Translations under genes and position numbers: made by a program
Notes under the pieces: model-generated
Database searches by the model: none
What the model was told of the DNA's origin: nothing
Seen by the model: only the letters and a program-made list of their open reading frames with translations
Shown: positions 1-9,406 of the stretch, one piece after another
Layout of the letters: each line of letters opens with the position of its first letter
How positions within the stretch are numbered: position 1 is the first letter of the stretch
Origin: Bacteroidota bacterium
GTDB lineage: Bacteria; Bacteroidota; Bacteroidia; Chitinophagales; Chitinophagaceae
Assembly (NCBI GenBank): GCA_016868775.1
Contig: VGFT01000004.1
Span: 157,375 to 221,374 of the forward strand
DNA: 64,000 bases
Direction of reading: 5' to 3'

Positions 1-501
1 GATCAGCCAAAATATTCTTGCATTGTTCTGATCCGGACCAAGCCGCACGCCGCTAACATATTTGGAGGAACACTGGCGGCACCCGTTTTCCGGGAGATCG
101 CCACCAAGCTCTATGCGATGTATGTGGATCGTCCCGAACCACATGGTGTTGTAGCACGTGCCGACAGCTCACTTTCCTTGTACGCTGGCTACCGGGCCTC
201 CTTGCAACGAGTGTATTCACGGCTGGGACTTTCGTTTGTTGACTCGACTCAACGAGGCGATTTAATTCAAGTACGTGCTCAAAATGCTCAGAATGTTTGG
301 CGACCGCAGCAAGTGCCTGCCAACACCTTGCCGGATTTGCGGGGAATGAGTTTGCGCGATGCCATCGGGCAGGTGGATCGGATGCGGCTGGGCATACAGG
401 TCGAAGTGATCGGAAAAGGGAAGATCATTAAACAATCCATACCGGCAGGTACCACTCCAACGCGGGGCAGTAAACTAACGCTTGAATTGGGCGGATCATG
501 A
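1..501 (+). CDS. ftsI: Penicillin-binding protein (FtsI/PBP3-like), C-terminal part
   Basis: The open frame runs in from the left edge, so only the last 166 residues are present. It holds the end of a transpeptidase domain (the GGTLAAPVFREIA stretch near residues 22-34 is typical of the last helix of class B PBPs) followed by one PASTA domain from about residue 106 to the end. The family cross-links septal peptidoglycan from the periplasmic face of the inner membrane. It overlaps murE by 4 bases (ATGA), which fits the usual ftsI-murE order of the Bacteroidota dcw cluster. The catalytic serine lies outside the window, so the exact PBP class is inferred from context and the PASTA tail. Confidence 0.9.
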   Translation, partial: DQPKYSCIVLIRTKPHAANIFGGTLAAPVFREIATKLYAMYVDRPEPHGVVARADSSLSLYAGYRASLQRVYSRLGLSFVDSTQRGDLIQVRAQNAQNVWRPQQVPANTLPDLRGMSLRDAIGQVDRMRLGIQVEVIGKGKIIKQSIPAGTTPTRGSKLTLELGGS

Positions 502-1961
502 TTATAAAAGACCTACTATATCAAATCTCCGTTCGCTCGGTTCGAGGCAACCAAGAGGAAGAGGTCAATTTCCTGCATACCGACTCTCGAACCGTTCTAC
601 CTGGATCGGCTTTTGTGGCGCTACGGGGTACACAGGTCGACGGCCATACGTATATCGAACAAGCTTTGGCGCAAGGAGCCTCTTTGATCGTGGCGGAAAC
701 GGAACCACCCATCGACGGCCGGAACACGCCGTGGATCGTTGTATCCAACTCCGCCGTGGCGTTGGCTGAAATGGCTGCAAATTTTTATGGCCACCCGGCC
801 CGGCAATTAACCATCGTAGGAGTAACCGGTACGAACGGAAAAACAACCGTTGCCACCCTGTTGTATAAATTGTTTGATTCCCTGGGCTACCGCTGCGGGT
901 TACTCAGCACCGTCGAAAATCAAATAGCCGGTCAGGTTTTCGAAGCGACGCATACCACCCCCGATGCCATACAACTCCACGGGTTGTTGCGGCGGATGGT
1001 AGATGCCAGATGCACGCACGTATTTATGGAGGTCAGTTCCCATGCCCTTCACCAGCATCGGGTTCATGGCCTATCCTTCCGGGGAGGCATCTTCACCAAT
1101 ATCACCCACGACCACCTCGATTACCATCAAACCTTTGAGGAATACATCCGGGTGAAAAAATCCCTTTTTGATGGGTTGTCTGGCTCCTCCTTTGCCCTGA
1201 GTAATGCCGATGACAAGCGGGGAGGGGTGATGTTGCAGAACACATCGGCACATGCATCTTACTATGCCTTTCGCACGGTGGCCGACTTCAAAGGAAAGGT
1301 TTTGGAAAATGGGTTGGATGGCTTGCTCCTTTCTATTGATCAGGTCGATGTGCATTTTCGGCTTGTCGGTGAATTCAATGCCTATAACCTATTGGCGGTT
1401 TATGGGGCGGCGTGTTTACTCGGGGTAGATAAGCAGGAAGTACTTACCCGGCTTAGTCAACTCACCGGAGCAACCGGCCGGTTCGACTGCTACCGCTCCC
1501 CAAAAACCGGTGTTTTGGGCATCATCGATTATGCACATACCCCCGATGCCTTACAAAATGTGTTGAGTACGATTGGTCGGCTGCGTCAAGGATCTCAACG
1601 GGTAATTACGGTTGTAGGGTGCGGAGGCAATCGAGATGCTTCAAAGCGCCCCATTATGGCTGCAGTTGCTTGTGCCCTGAGTGATCAGGCCATTTTCACG
1701 AGCGATAATCCTCGCTTTGAGGATCCTAAGCAGATTCTCGCGGATATGGAACGGGAACTGACACCCACCGATCGCCGTAAATGTCTGTCAATTCTTGACC
1801 GCCGGGAGGCGATCAAAGCCGCGGTGCAACTCACAGCGCCCAACGATATTATGCTGGTGGCTGGAAAAGGGCATGAGCCGTATCAAGAAGTCGCGGGTCG
1901 ACGGGAGCCCTTTGACGATAAAAAAATGATGCTTGAATTTTTTGAATTGCTCGAAAAATAA
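498..1961 (+). CDS. murE: UDP-N-acetylmuramoyl-tripeptide synthetase MurE
   Basis: This cytoplasmic Mur ligase adds the third amino acid to UDP-MurNAc-L-Ala-D-Glu. All three Mur ligase domains are present in 487 residues, a normal length. The ATP loop TGTNGKTT is at residues 110-117 and the EVSSHALHQHR motif follows in the central domain. DNPR at about 403-406 is the signature of enzymes that use meso-diaminopimelate rather than lysine, so a DAP-type peptidoglycan is expected. The ATG overlaps the ftsI stop by 4 bases, which points to translational coupling. mraY starts 8 bases after the stop. Confidence 0.97.
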   Translation: MIIKDLLYQISVRSVRGNQEEEVNFLHTDSRTVLPGSAFVALRGTQVDGHTYIEQALAQGASLIVAETEPPIDGRNTPWIVVSNSAVALAEMAANFYGHPARQLTIVGVTGTNGKTTVATLLYKLFDSLGYRCGLLSTVENQIAGQVFEATHTTPDAIQLHGLLRRMVDARCTHVFMEVSSHALHQHRVHGLSFRGGIFTNITHDHLDYHQTFEEYIRVKKSLFDGLSGSSFALSNADDKRGGVMLQNTSAHASYYAFRTVADFKGKVLENGLDGLLLSIDQVDVHFRLVGEFNAYNLLAVYGAACLLGVDKQEVLTRLSQLTGATGRFDCYRSPKTGVLGIIDYAHTPDALQNVLSTIGRLRQGSQRVITVVGCGGNRDASKRPIMAAVACALSDQAIFTSDNPRFEDPKQILADMERELTPTDRRKCLSILDRREAIKAAVQLTAPNDIMLVAGKGHEPYQEVAGRREPFDDKKMMLEFFELLEK

Positions 1962-1969
1962 AAAACAAC

Positions 1970-3253
1970 ATGCTCTATCATCTTTTTGATTGGCTGAGAG
2001 AAGAAGGTTTCCGGTTTCCCGGAATTGAGCTGTTTCGTTTTATTACGTTTCGTACCCTGATGGCTGTGTTGCTGTCGTTGTTCATTACGCTGATCTATGG
2101 AAAAAAGCTGATCCGTTTTCTGCAAGCCCGTCAGTTCAGTGAGGGGGTACGCGGACTGGGATTGGCCGGAGAAAACCTGAAGCGGGATACACCCACCATG
2201 GGGGGGATTATTATTCTGTTGGCGATCCTGATCCCCACGCTGCTGTTGGCCAACTTATCAAAGATTTATGTGCAACTCATGCTCATCAGTACCGTATGGT
2301 TGGGTGCGATCGGTTTCATCGATGACTCACTCAAGCTGCGCGGGAAACGTCGGGCGAAGACATTGGGATTAGATTATAAGAAGACGGCGGAAGACGGACT
2401 GGCCGGTCGATTTAAGATTTTAGGACAGGTGGGACTAGGCATTTTAGTCGGAGCGACACTCTATTTCAACAGCGAGGTAAAGATCTGGCGCGAGTACATC
2501 GGTGCGCCCGCCTCGGCCCAGGCCGATTCAGCGGTGTTCGTGAAGAACGTGAACGGACAGCCCAAATACTTCGTAGAAACCAAGACGCCCATCACCACCA
2601 TTCCATTCGTAAAAAATCATGAATTCAATTACTCCAAGTTGCTGCCGGCTTCCCTTCGTTCTTACGACTGGTTGCTGTACATATTGGTGGTCATCTTCAT
2701 CATCACGGCTGTTTCGAATGGAGCGAATCTGTCGGACGGGCTGGATGGACTAACGACCGGTACTTCCGCCCTGATCGGCGTGTTGTTGGGCATATTCGCC
2801 TATGCCAGCGGGAACCTCGTCTTTGCCGATTACCTGAACATCATGTACATCCCCAACCTGGGGGAGCTGTCTGTTTTCATCGCCGCCATGATCGGGGCCT
2901 GTATCGGTTTTCTCTGGTACAATTCTTATCCGGCACAGATGTTCATGGGCGATACCGGAAGTCTTACGCTGGGCGGGATCATTGCTGCGCTGGCCATCAT
3001 TGTGCATAAAGAATTACTGATTCCCATCTTCTGCGGGGTGTTTCTGGTTGAGGCCCTAAGTGTTGTGATCCAGGTGGGATATTTCAAATACACCAAACGA
3101 AAATATGGGGCCGGTCGTCGGATTTTCCTAATGGCTCCGCTACATCATCATTTTCAGAAAAAAGGTTATCACGAAGTGAAAATCGTGAACCGGTTCTGGA
3201 TCGTAACCGTGTTGTTGGTCGTCTTCAGCATCGTCACCCTTAAGCTCCGTTAA
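1970..3253 (+). CDS. mraY: Phospho-N-acetylmuramoyl-pentapeptide transferase MraY
   Basis: This integral inner-membrane enzyme transfers phospho-MurNAc-pentapeptide to undecaprenyl phosphate to give lipid I. Conserved patches include DTPTMGG near residues 66-72, the IDDSLK aspartate pair, NLSDGLDGL and the MFMGDTGSL and PLHHHF motifs. At 427 residues it is longer than proteobacterial MraY (about 360). The extra length is an insertion of roughly 60 residues, around positions 170-235, between membrane segments; insertions there are common in Bacteroidota. It lies in the dcw operon between murE and murD. Confidence 0.97.
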   Translation: MLYHLFDWLREEGFRFPGIELFRFITFRTLMAVLLSLFITLIYGKKLIRFLQARQFSEGVRGLGLAGENLKRDTPTMGGIIILLAILIPTLLLANLSKIYVQLMLISTVWLGAIGFIDDSLKLRGKRRAKTLGLDYKKTAEDGLAGRFKILGQVGLGILVGATLYFNSEVKIWREYIGAPASAQADSAVFVKNVNGQPKYFVETKTPITTIPFVKNHEFNYSKLLPASLRSYDWLLYILVVIFIITAVSNGANLSDGLDGLTTGTSALIGVLLGIFAYASGNLVFADYLNIMYIPNLGELSVFIAAMIGACIGFLWYNSYPAQMFMGDTGSLTLGGIIAALAIIVHKELLIPIFCGVFLVEALSVVIQVGYFKYTKRKYGAGRRIFLMAPLHHHFQKKGYHEVKIVNRFWIVTVLLVVFSIVTLKLR

Positions 3254-3323
3254 ATCCAATATATCCAATCCATTCAACCCATCGAATCCTAATGAACCCC
3301 CCCCGCCCAACGGAAATCCAATC
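3254..3323 (+). repeat. mraY-murD spacer with ATCCAAT-like repeats and a C8 run
   Basis: This 70-base gap is the longest inside the dcw cluster. It is built of short degenerate repeats (ATCCAAT, ATCCATT, ATCGAAT) and contains an uninterrupted run of eight C near 3298-3305. No hairpin or TAnnTTTG box was seen, so it is probably a transcribed spacer rather than a promoter or terminator. Confidence 0.4.
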
Positions 3324-4664
3324 ATGAAGAGAAAGCTGATCATATTAGGCGGTGGCGAAAGCGGTGTCGGGGCTGCCTTGCTCGGTAAGCAGAAAGGCTA
3401 TGAGGTTTTTCTGACCGATCAGGGCACCCTGAAACCGACTTATCGCTCAACGCTCACGGCTGCAGGCATTGAGTTTGAGGAGGGACAAACCTCGATGGAT
3501 CGGGTATCGGCAGCAGATGAGGTAGTGAAAAGTCCGGGTATTCCCGAAACCAACGCCACCGTGATCGCCCTTCGCCAATTGGGTATCCCCATGATCAGCG
3601 AGATAGAGCTGGCCTATCGATTTATCGGAGACAGCCGGGTGTTGGCCATCACGGGAACAAACGGGAAAAGTACCACCACCACACTGCTTTGGCATATTTG
3701 TCAAAAGGCCGGACTCGACGCTGCCCTGGTTGGGAACATCGGACGCTCCTTTGCTTGGCAAGTGGCCGAGGCGCCCAAGCCCTTCTACGTGGTGGAGGTC
3801 AGCAGTTTTCAACTGGATGACATCGTCACCTTTCGTCCCCACGTGGCCATCCTTACCAACATTACAGAAGACCATTTGGATCGGTATGCCTACCGAATGG
3901 AAAATTATGTGCGCAGCAAGTTTCGCATTACCCTGAATCAGACCGCCAGCGATGTATTTATCTACAACCTCGATGACGAGGTGATCCAACAAGCCCTTTC
4001 ATCCATATCCATTAAAGCCACCGAACGACCCATTACTATGAAAAGAGAACTACCCCACGGCGCCTTCATTAAAGATGGCGACCTGTACGTCCGCACCAGC
4101 CAAGACTATATGATCATGAGTGTATTTGATTTTGCCCTGAAGGGGAAGCACAATCAATACAACACCATGGCTGCTTGTGTGGCTGCGGCTACCATTGACA
4201 TTCGAAAAGAAAAAATCCGCGAGGCGGTCATGGATTTTCAGGGCGTCGAGCATCGATTGGAACCCGTAGCCACCGTGGGGGGCGTGCTGTTTATCAATGA
4301 CAGTAAAGCAACGAACGTCAATTCCGTCTGGTATGCATTAGAAAGCATGACGCGGCCCACCATTCTGATTCTGGGCGGAGTGGATAAGGGGAATGATTAT
4401 GAGTTGATCCGGGAGTTGGTGCAGGAAAAAGTGAAGGCCATTGTATGCTTGGGTACCGATAATGATAAGATACACCAGGCCTTTGGGGAGGTCGTTCCCT
4501 CAGTGGTTGATACGCACTCAGCCGAGGAGGCAGTACAAACAGCCTTCCGTTTGGCCCAAAAGGGCGATGCCGTGTTGCTGAGCCCGGCTTGTGCCAGCTT
4601 TGATCTGTTCAACGACTATGAGGACCGAGGTAAACAATTCAAACAAGCTGTTCGAAACCTTTGA
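3324..4664 (+). CDS. murD: UDP-N-acetylmuramoylalanine--D-glutamate ligase MurD
   Basis: This cytoplasmic Mur ligase adds D-glutamate to UDP-MurNAc-L-Ala. The N-terminal Rossmann-like domain begins with ILGGGESGVGAA. The ATP loop GTNGKSTTT is near residue 111, VVEVSSFQLD and NITEDHLDR follow, and NDSKATN and LILGGVDKG mark the C-terminal part. Its 446 residues are normal for the family. It sits between mraY and ftsW as in other Bacteroidota. The stop is at 4662-4664, so the downstream ftsW start is within about 10 bases. Confidence 0.97.
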   Translation: MKRKLIILGGGESGVGAALLGKQKGYEVFLTDQGTLKPTYRSTLTAAGIEFEEGQTSMDRVSAADEVVKSPGIPETNATVIALRQLGIPMISEIELAYRFIGDSRVLAITGTNGKSTTTTLLWHICQKAGLDAALVGNIGRSFAWQVAEAPKPFYVVEVSSFQLDDIVTFRPHVAILTNITEDHLDRYAYRMENYVRSKFRITLNQTASDVFIYNLDDEVIQQALSSISIKATERPITMKRELPHGAFIKDGDLYVRTSQDYMIMSVFDFALKGKHNQYNTMAACVAAATIDIRKEKIREAVMDFQGVEHRLEPVATVGGVLFINDSKATNVNSVWYALESMTRPTILILGGVDKGNDYELIRELVQEKVKAIVCLGTDNDKIHQAFGEVVPSVVDTHSAEEAVQTAFRLAQKGDAVLLSPACASFDLFNDYEDRGKQFKQAVRNL

Positions 4665-4672
4665 TCGCAGAA

Positions 4673-5959
4673 ATGGAAAACCAAGAACTCATAACACCCT
4701 CGGGGGAGCGTCGCTCGATGTTCGATACCAGCCACATCGTGCAAAGCACGAAGGGTGATAAAGTTATTTGGGGCCTGGTGGTCTTGCTCACGCTTGTGTC
4801 CTTATTGGCCGTATACAGCTCCACGGGACTCTTGGCCTATAAAAAATACCAGGGGAATACGGAGGCCTACTTAATAAAGCAAGTTGGCTTCATCATCTTC
4901 GGAATTGCCATGGTTTACTTTGCCCACCGGGTTAATTATAAATACTATTCTCGCATCGCACAAATCGCTTTTCTTGTTTCCATTCCCTTGCTTATTTACA
5001 CCTTATTCTTTGGCGTGAAAATGAATGAAGGCAGTCGCTGGATTAAGCTGCCCATTATCAACATGACCCTCCAGACCTCCGATTTTGCCAAGCTGGCTTT
5101 GTTTATGTACCTCTCACGCGGAATTAGTAAGCGACAAGATCAGATCAAGCAATTACGGTCCGGCTACTTGCCACTCATTTTGCCCGTCCTTCTCATTTGC
5201 GGATTGATCGCGCCGGCGAATCTGTCGACGGCCTTGCTGCTGGGAGCCAGCTGCCTGCTGTTGTTATTTATTGGAAGAGCCAGCATCAAGCATTTATTGG
5301 CCACCGTAGGCATTGCGTTGATACCATTGGTCTTTTTGATATTGGCAGCCATCTCCCAACACGATCGAAAAGGGACCAGCTCGCCGGAGGCGGAGCGTGT
5401 CGCGGGTTCCTCTTCAGCGCTTACGGGACGGGTAAGCACTTGGGTCAATCGGGTCGAACAATTTTTGTACGGCAGCGATGACATTAATGATGATGCCTAC
5501 CAAGTTAATCAAGCTAAGATTGCAATTTCAAAGGGGGGATTGCTGGGGGTGGGACCCGGTAGAAGTACAACACGCGATTTTTTGCCCCAGGCGTACAATG
5601 ATTTTATATACGCTATCATCATCGAGGAATATGGAATCGCCGGTGGTGCTTTCATTCTGTTTGTGTATTTGGTATTTCTGTTTCGGTGTATCCGCATTTT
5701 TAAGCGATGCCCCTATGCGTTCGGTGCTTTTCTTGCGTTGGGACTAAGTTTCACACTCGCCATACAGGCTATGGTAAACATGGCGGTAACCGTAAACCTA
5801 TTTCCGGTGACCGGCGTTACGCTCCCCCTGGTGAGTATGGGCGGCACCAGTTTTCTATTTACCTGCCTCTCCATCGGAATCATATTAAGTGTGGCACGTC
5901 ACGTTGAACAGCAACAAGGAACCCATTCCTCCACTCCTGAACCAATTACGAATGAATAG
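4673..5959 (+). CDS. ftsW: Septal peptidoglycan polymerase FtsW (SEDS family)
   Basis: This polytopic SEDS protein polymerises lipid II at the septum together with its partner class B PBP. About ten hydrophobic segments follow a charged N-terminus of about 30 residues. The GPGRSTTRDFLPQAYNDFIYA and EEYG motifs in the second half are diagnostic. The open frame can be extended to TTG at 4661, which overlaps the murD stop; the ATG at 4673 (MENQELI) is preferred. The 3' end overlaps murG by 8 bases. The C-terminal tail is short and polar. Confidence 0.95.
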   Translation: MENQELITPSGERRSMFDTSHIVQSTKGDKVIWGLVVLLTLVSLLAVYSSTGLLAYKKYQGNTEAYLIKQVGFIIFGIAMVYFAHRVNYKYYSRIAQIAFLVSIPLLIYTLFFGVKMNEGSRWIKLPIINMTLQTSDFAKLALFMYLSRGISKRQDQIKQLRSGYLPLILPVLLICGLIAPANLSTALLLGASCLLLLFIGRASIKHLLATVGIALIPLVFLILAAISQHDRKGTSSPEAERVAGSSSALTGRVSTWVNRVEQFLYGSDDINDDAYQVNQAKIAISKGGLLGVGPGRSTTRDFLPQAYNDFIYAIIIEEYGIAGGAFILFVYLVFLFRCIRIFKRCPYAFGAFLALGLSFTLAIQAMVNMAVTVNLFPVTGVTLPLVSMGGTSFLFTCLSIGIILSVARHVEQQQGTHSSTPEPITNE

Positions 5960-7082
5960 TCTTCGTTTTATTATAGCGGGCGGAGGTACAGGGGGACATA
6001 TTTTCCCCGCCCTCTCTATTGCGGAGGCCATTCGGAAGCTGGAGCCAACGGCCCGGTTTCAGTTCGTGGGAGCGAGAGGAAAAATGGAAATGGAGAAAGT
6101 ACCTCAGGCGGGATTTGACATCGAGGGACTTGATATCGTTGGGTTCGATCGACACAATCCGATTAAGAATTTTTCGCTTCCGATCAAATTGTTGCGGAGC
6201 TTTTTTCACGTACGCTCAATCTTCCGCAGATTTCGTCCCACTGCCGTGGTTGGCGTTGGCGGATACTCCAGCTATCCGGTCTTACGCTATGCGCAGGCAC
6301 ATCGAATCCCCACTTTCTTGCACGAGGCCAACTCGTATGCAGGTAAAAGCAATCAGTGGCTCGCCAAACATGCCACCCAGATTTTTGTGGGCATGCGAGG
6401 CATGGAAAAGTTTTTTCCGGCCGATAAGATGGTCATCACCGGAAATCCGGTCCGAATCAACATCCTACAATCGTCTGTTGATCGAACGGATGCGTTGCTG
6501 GCTTTCGGATTGGATCCGGCCAAACCAACCGTATTGGTGGTTGGCGGTAGCCTCGGTGCCCGCTCGATCAACGAGGCACTTCAAGCCGGTTGGGAGAAAT
6601 TGATCGGGGCGGGGATTCAGCTCATCTGGCAAACCGGACAATCGGGTGCCTCCCTGCCTCCGATTCCGAGTACGGCGGTAGGCATGATCCATCGAACACC
6701 TTTTATCAAGGAAATGGATAAGGGGTATGCGGCTGCAGACTTGGTGGTGAGTCGATCTGGTGCCATGAGCATTGCTGAATTGGAAGTGGTCGGCAAGCCC
6801 GCCATTCTGGTTCCCTATCCGCTGGCGGCAGAGGATCACCAAACCTCCAATGCGCGGCAATTGGTAGAGGCCGGTGCTGCCCTGCTGGTGCGCGATTCAG
6901 ACGTGGCAAACGAATTGATCGATCGGGTATTGGAATTGATGCGCGATGAATCGCGTCGCTGGCAGATGGGCGCGCAAAGTCATCAGCTGGGCGTCCGGGA
7001 TGCCGATCGGCGCATCGCCACCTGGATCTTGAAAAACATAAAAACTAACGAGTCGGAACCTACGTTGAAAACCGCTTTGTGA
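5952..7082 (+). CDS. murG: UDP-GlcNAc--lipid I GlcNAc transferase MurG
   Basis: MurG is a peripheral inner-membrane glycosyltransferase that converts lipid I to lipid II. The GT-B fold is shown by the N-terminal loop GGGTGGHIFPA at about residues 10-20, the second glycine-rich loop VVGVGGYSSYP, and the C-terminal donor-site region with SRSGAMSIAEL and AAEDHQTSNA. The chosen ATG at 5952 places that first loop close to the N-terminus as in the family. An upstream in-frame start at 5889 would lie inside ftsW. The 376 residues are a normal length. The stop overlaps the murC GTG. Confidence 0.96.
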   Translation: MNSLRFIIAGGGTGGHIFPALSIAEAIRKLEPTARFQFVGARGKMEMEKVPQAGFDIEGLDIVGFDRHNPIKNFSLPIKLLRSFFHVRSIFRRFRPTAVVGVGGYSSYPVLRYAQAHRIPTFLHEANSYAGKSNQWLAKHATQIFVGMRGMEKFFPADKMVITGNPVRINILQSSVDRTDALLAFGLDPAKPTVLVVGGSLGARSINEALQAGWEKLIGAGIQLIWQTGQSGASLPPIPSTAVGMIHRTPFIKEMDKGYAAADLVVSRSGAMSIAELEVVGKPAILVPYPLAAEDHQTSNARQLVEAGAALLVRDSDVANELIDRVLELMRDESRRWQMGAQSHQLGVRDADRRIATWILKNIKTNESEPTLKTAL

Positions 7083-8503
7083 AAATGAGACATACGCCTA
7101 ACCCAAATCAACCTTTTCAGTTTCCCCTAGCCGCGAAAGAGGCCGGGTTTATTTATTTCCTCGGGATCGGAGGGATCGGGATGAGTGCGCTGGCTCGTTA
7201 CCTACAGATGGCGGGGTACTCGGTTTGCGGCTATGATAAGACAGAGACCGATCTTACGCGCTCCCTGCAGGAAATCGGTATCGAAGTACATTATACCGAC
7301 GATGTCCTTCGCATTCCGACGGATCTGCAATTGGTGATTTACACCCCCGCGGTACCGACCGACCTGCACCTATATCAGTATTGCCTGCAATCGGGCAAGC
7401 CGATGAAAAAGCGCAGCGAGGTTTTGCAAGCACTCACATTCGGAACATATAATATTTGTGTGGCCGGGACGCACGGGAAAACAACTACCTCAACGCTGAT
7501 CGCTCATATTCTGCGCCACAGCGGGTATGGCTGTCAGGCCTACCTAGGAGGCATCTCGGTGAATTATCAAACCAATACCTGGTCATCTACCCGAAACGTC
7601 TCCGTGATCGAAGCAGATGAATACGATCGCAGTTTCCTTCGTCTGCATCCCGACCTGGCACTGATCACCGCCATGGATCCCGATCACTTGGACATTTATG
7701 GAACGGTACAGGCTATGGAAGAGGCTTATATCGATTTCACACGGCTGCTCTCTGACCAAGGCGTTTTGATCTATCACCATTCCCTCAAGCAAGCAGCGGC
7801 CCTGGAGGCACCCACGCGCTTCAGTTATGCGCTGCAGGTAGAAACAGCCGACTATTATGTATGCTCTTTGGCTGCAGCAGCCGACGGATATCAATTTGAT
7901 CTGAAAATACCCGGTGGGATCATTGCAGGCTGTTCGCTTCCCATCGGCGGACTGCATAATGTCGAGAATGCCGTTGGTGCTGCGGCCGTCTGCCATCGGC
8001 TGGGAATAGGTTCCGAGGCGATTCGTTCCGCTCTGGCCTGTTTCCAAGGTGTCAAGAGAAGATTTGAAACCCTCTATCGAACACATGGGCGCCGATGGAT
8101 CGATGATTATGCCCACCACCCGGAGGAGTTGCGTGCCTTGCTGCTTGGAATACGCGATCTATACCCCACTCATTATTTGACCTTGGTGTTTCAACCTCAC
8201 CTCTATACCCGCACGCGCGATCTTGCGGCTGATTTTGCTGAGGTGCTCTCCCTTGCCGATCAGTCCTATTTGTTGCCCATCTATCCCGCCCGAGAGTTGC
8301 CGATTGAAGGCGTTTCCTCCGAAATGATACGCTCGGAAAAACATCCCGAGGGGTATCCAGTTTGGGACAAACAAACATTTGCCAACTGGGTGTCAAATCA
8401 ATGGAGTTACTCCACGCCCCAACCCGGGATTTTGGTTACGGCCGGCGCGGGCGACATCGACCAGCTTTATTCATCCATCCTAAAGCAATTACCTACTCCA
8501 TGA
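7079..8503 (+). CDS. murC: UDP-N-acetylmuramate--L-alanine ligase MurC
   Basis: MurC is the first Mur ligase and adds L-alanine to UDP-MurNAc in the cytoplasm. It has the nucleotide loop GIGGIGMSALA at about residues 30-40, the ATP loop AGTHGKTTTS, EADEYDRSF and the DDYAHHPEEL motif of the C-terminal domain. Two starts are possible: GTG at 7079, giving a 4-base overlap with murG, or ATG at 7085. Both give a normal length of about 472-474 residues. The 3' end overlaps the ftsQ ATG by 4 bases. Confidence 0.96.
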   Translation: MKMRHTPNPNQPFQFPLAAKEAGFIYFLGIGGIGMSALARYLQMAGYSVCGYDKTETDLTRSLQEIGIEVHYTDDVLRIPTDLQLVIYTPAVPTDLHLYQYCLQSGKPMKKRSEVLQALTFGTYNICVAGTHGKTTTSTLIAHILRHSGYGCQAYLGGISVNYQTNTWSSTRNVSVIEADEYDRSFLRLHPDLALITAMDPDHLDIYGTVQAMEEAYIDFTRLLSDQGVLIYHHSLKQAAALEAPTRFSYALQVETADYYVCSLAAAADGYQFDLKIPGGIIAGCSLPIGGLHNVENAVGAAAVCHRLGIGSEAIRSALACFQGVKRRFETLYRTHGRRWIDDYAHHPEELRALLLGIRDLYPTHYLTLVFQPHLYTRTRDLAADFAEVLSLADQSYLLPIYPARELPIEGVSSEMIRSEKHPEGYPVWDKQTFANWVSNQWSYSTPQPGILVTAGAGDIDQLYSSILKQLPTP

Positions 8504-9384
8504 TGCGATCCATCACTATACAGCGCGTCTTATTCGTCCTGCTGTGGGTAGGCATCGCTGCCGCAATGGGATATTTATTAAAGACAGCTTGGAGTGAAAA
8601 AAAGGGTAGTCGTTGCCAAGGATTTAGCCTTTCCCGAAAGGACAAGGATTCCTTCGTATTTATTCAGGCTACCCAAGTCGAAAAGCTGATTCGCTTACGG
8701 GCGGGGGGGGAAATCGTGGGGCAGCTTACCAGCCGAATCCCGTTACAAGCCATCGAGGATACACTGAAAATGCTTCCCGGTGTCTCGGATGCCCAAGCCT
8801 ATTTCGATAATGCCTCCTTTTTGCAAATACGTATTCAAGAGCGGTTGCCGGTTGCCCGGATCTTTATAAGGGGAGGAGCCAGTTATTATTTAGACAGTGC
8901 CGCACAATTACTGCCCCTCTCTGATCAAGTAGTCATCGATTGTCCGGTTTTTAATGGAGTCCGGTGGGAGGGGAAACACCCGGATAGTTTACAAGCAGTT
9001 CGCATTGTATCCCTGGCTCGTTGCATTCAATCCGATTCGTTTTGGTTTGCTCAAGTGGGTCATTTTGAGATCGATGATAAAGGTCAGTTTGAAATGATAC
9101 CAGTAGCCGGAAACCACCGCGTACAATTTGGTGGGGCAGAAGATCCCACGGCTTCTTTTCGCCGGCTCTGGTTGTTCTACCAACAAGTGCTTCGGACACA
9201 GGGATTGGATCGCTACGCCCGTATCGATGTTCGTTATCAAGGGCAAGTGGTGGCCAGTCGAAATCGCTATTCGGCTCAACCCGATTCCATCCAACTGCGC
9301 AAGCAGGTTGATAAATTAATCGAGGCGGGCTTGAGATCCGACTCTTCATATCAAGTTATTAAACCCATTAAACGCGCTACATAA
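8500..9384 (+). CDS. ftsQ: Cell division protein FtsQ
   Basis: This 294-residue protein has a short cytoplasmic N-terminus, one membrane segment at about residues 7-25 and a periplasmic domain, which is the FtsQ architecture. The sequence ATQVEKLIRLRAGGEIVGQ looks like the start of a POTRA domain. FtsQ links early cytoplasmic and late periplasmic divisome proteins. Sequence conservation is low, so the call leans on topology and on its position between murC and ftsA. The ATG at 8500 overlaps the murC stop by 4 bases. An upstream in-frame start at 8362 would lie well inside murC and is rejected. Confidence 0.88.
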   Translation: MMRSITIQRVLFVLLWVGIAAAMGYLLKTAWSEKKGSRCQGFSLSRKDKDSFVFIQATQVEKLIRLRAGGEIVGQLTSRIPLQAIEDTLKMLPGVSDAQAYFDNASFLQIRIQERLPVARIFIRGGASYYLDSAAQLLPLSDQVVIDCPVFNGVRWEGKHPDSLQAVRIVSLARCIQSDSFWFAQVGHFEIDDKGQFEMIPVAGNHRVQFGGAEDPTASFRRLWLFYQQVLRTQGLDRYARIDVRYQGQVVASRNRYSAQPDSIQLRKQVDKLIEAGLRSDSSYQVIKPIKRAT

Positions 9385-9406
9385 ACCCCAACTAAAAACA
9401 ACGATC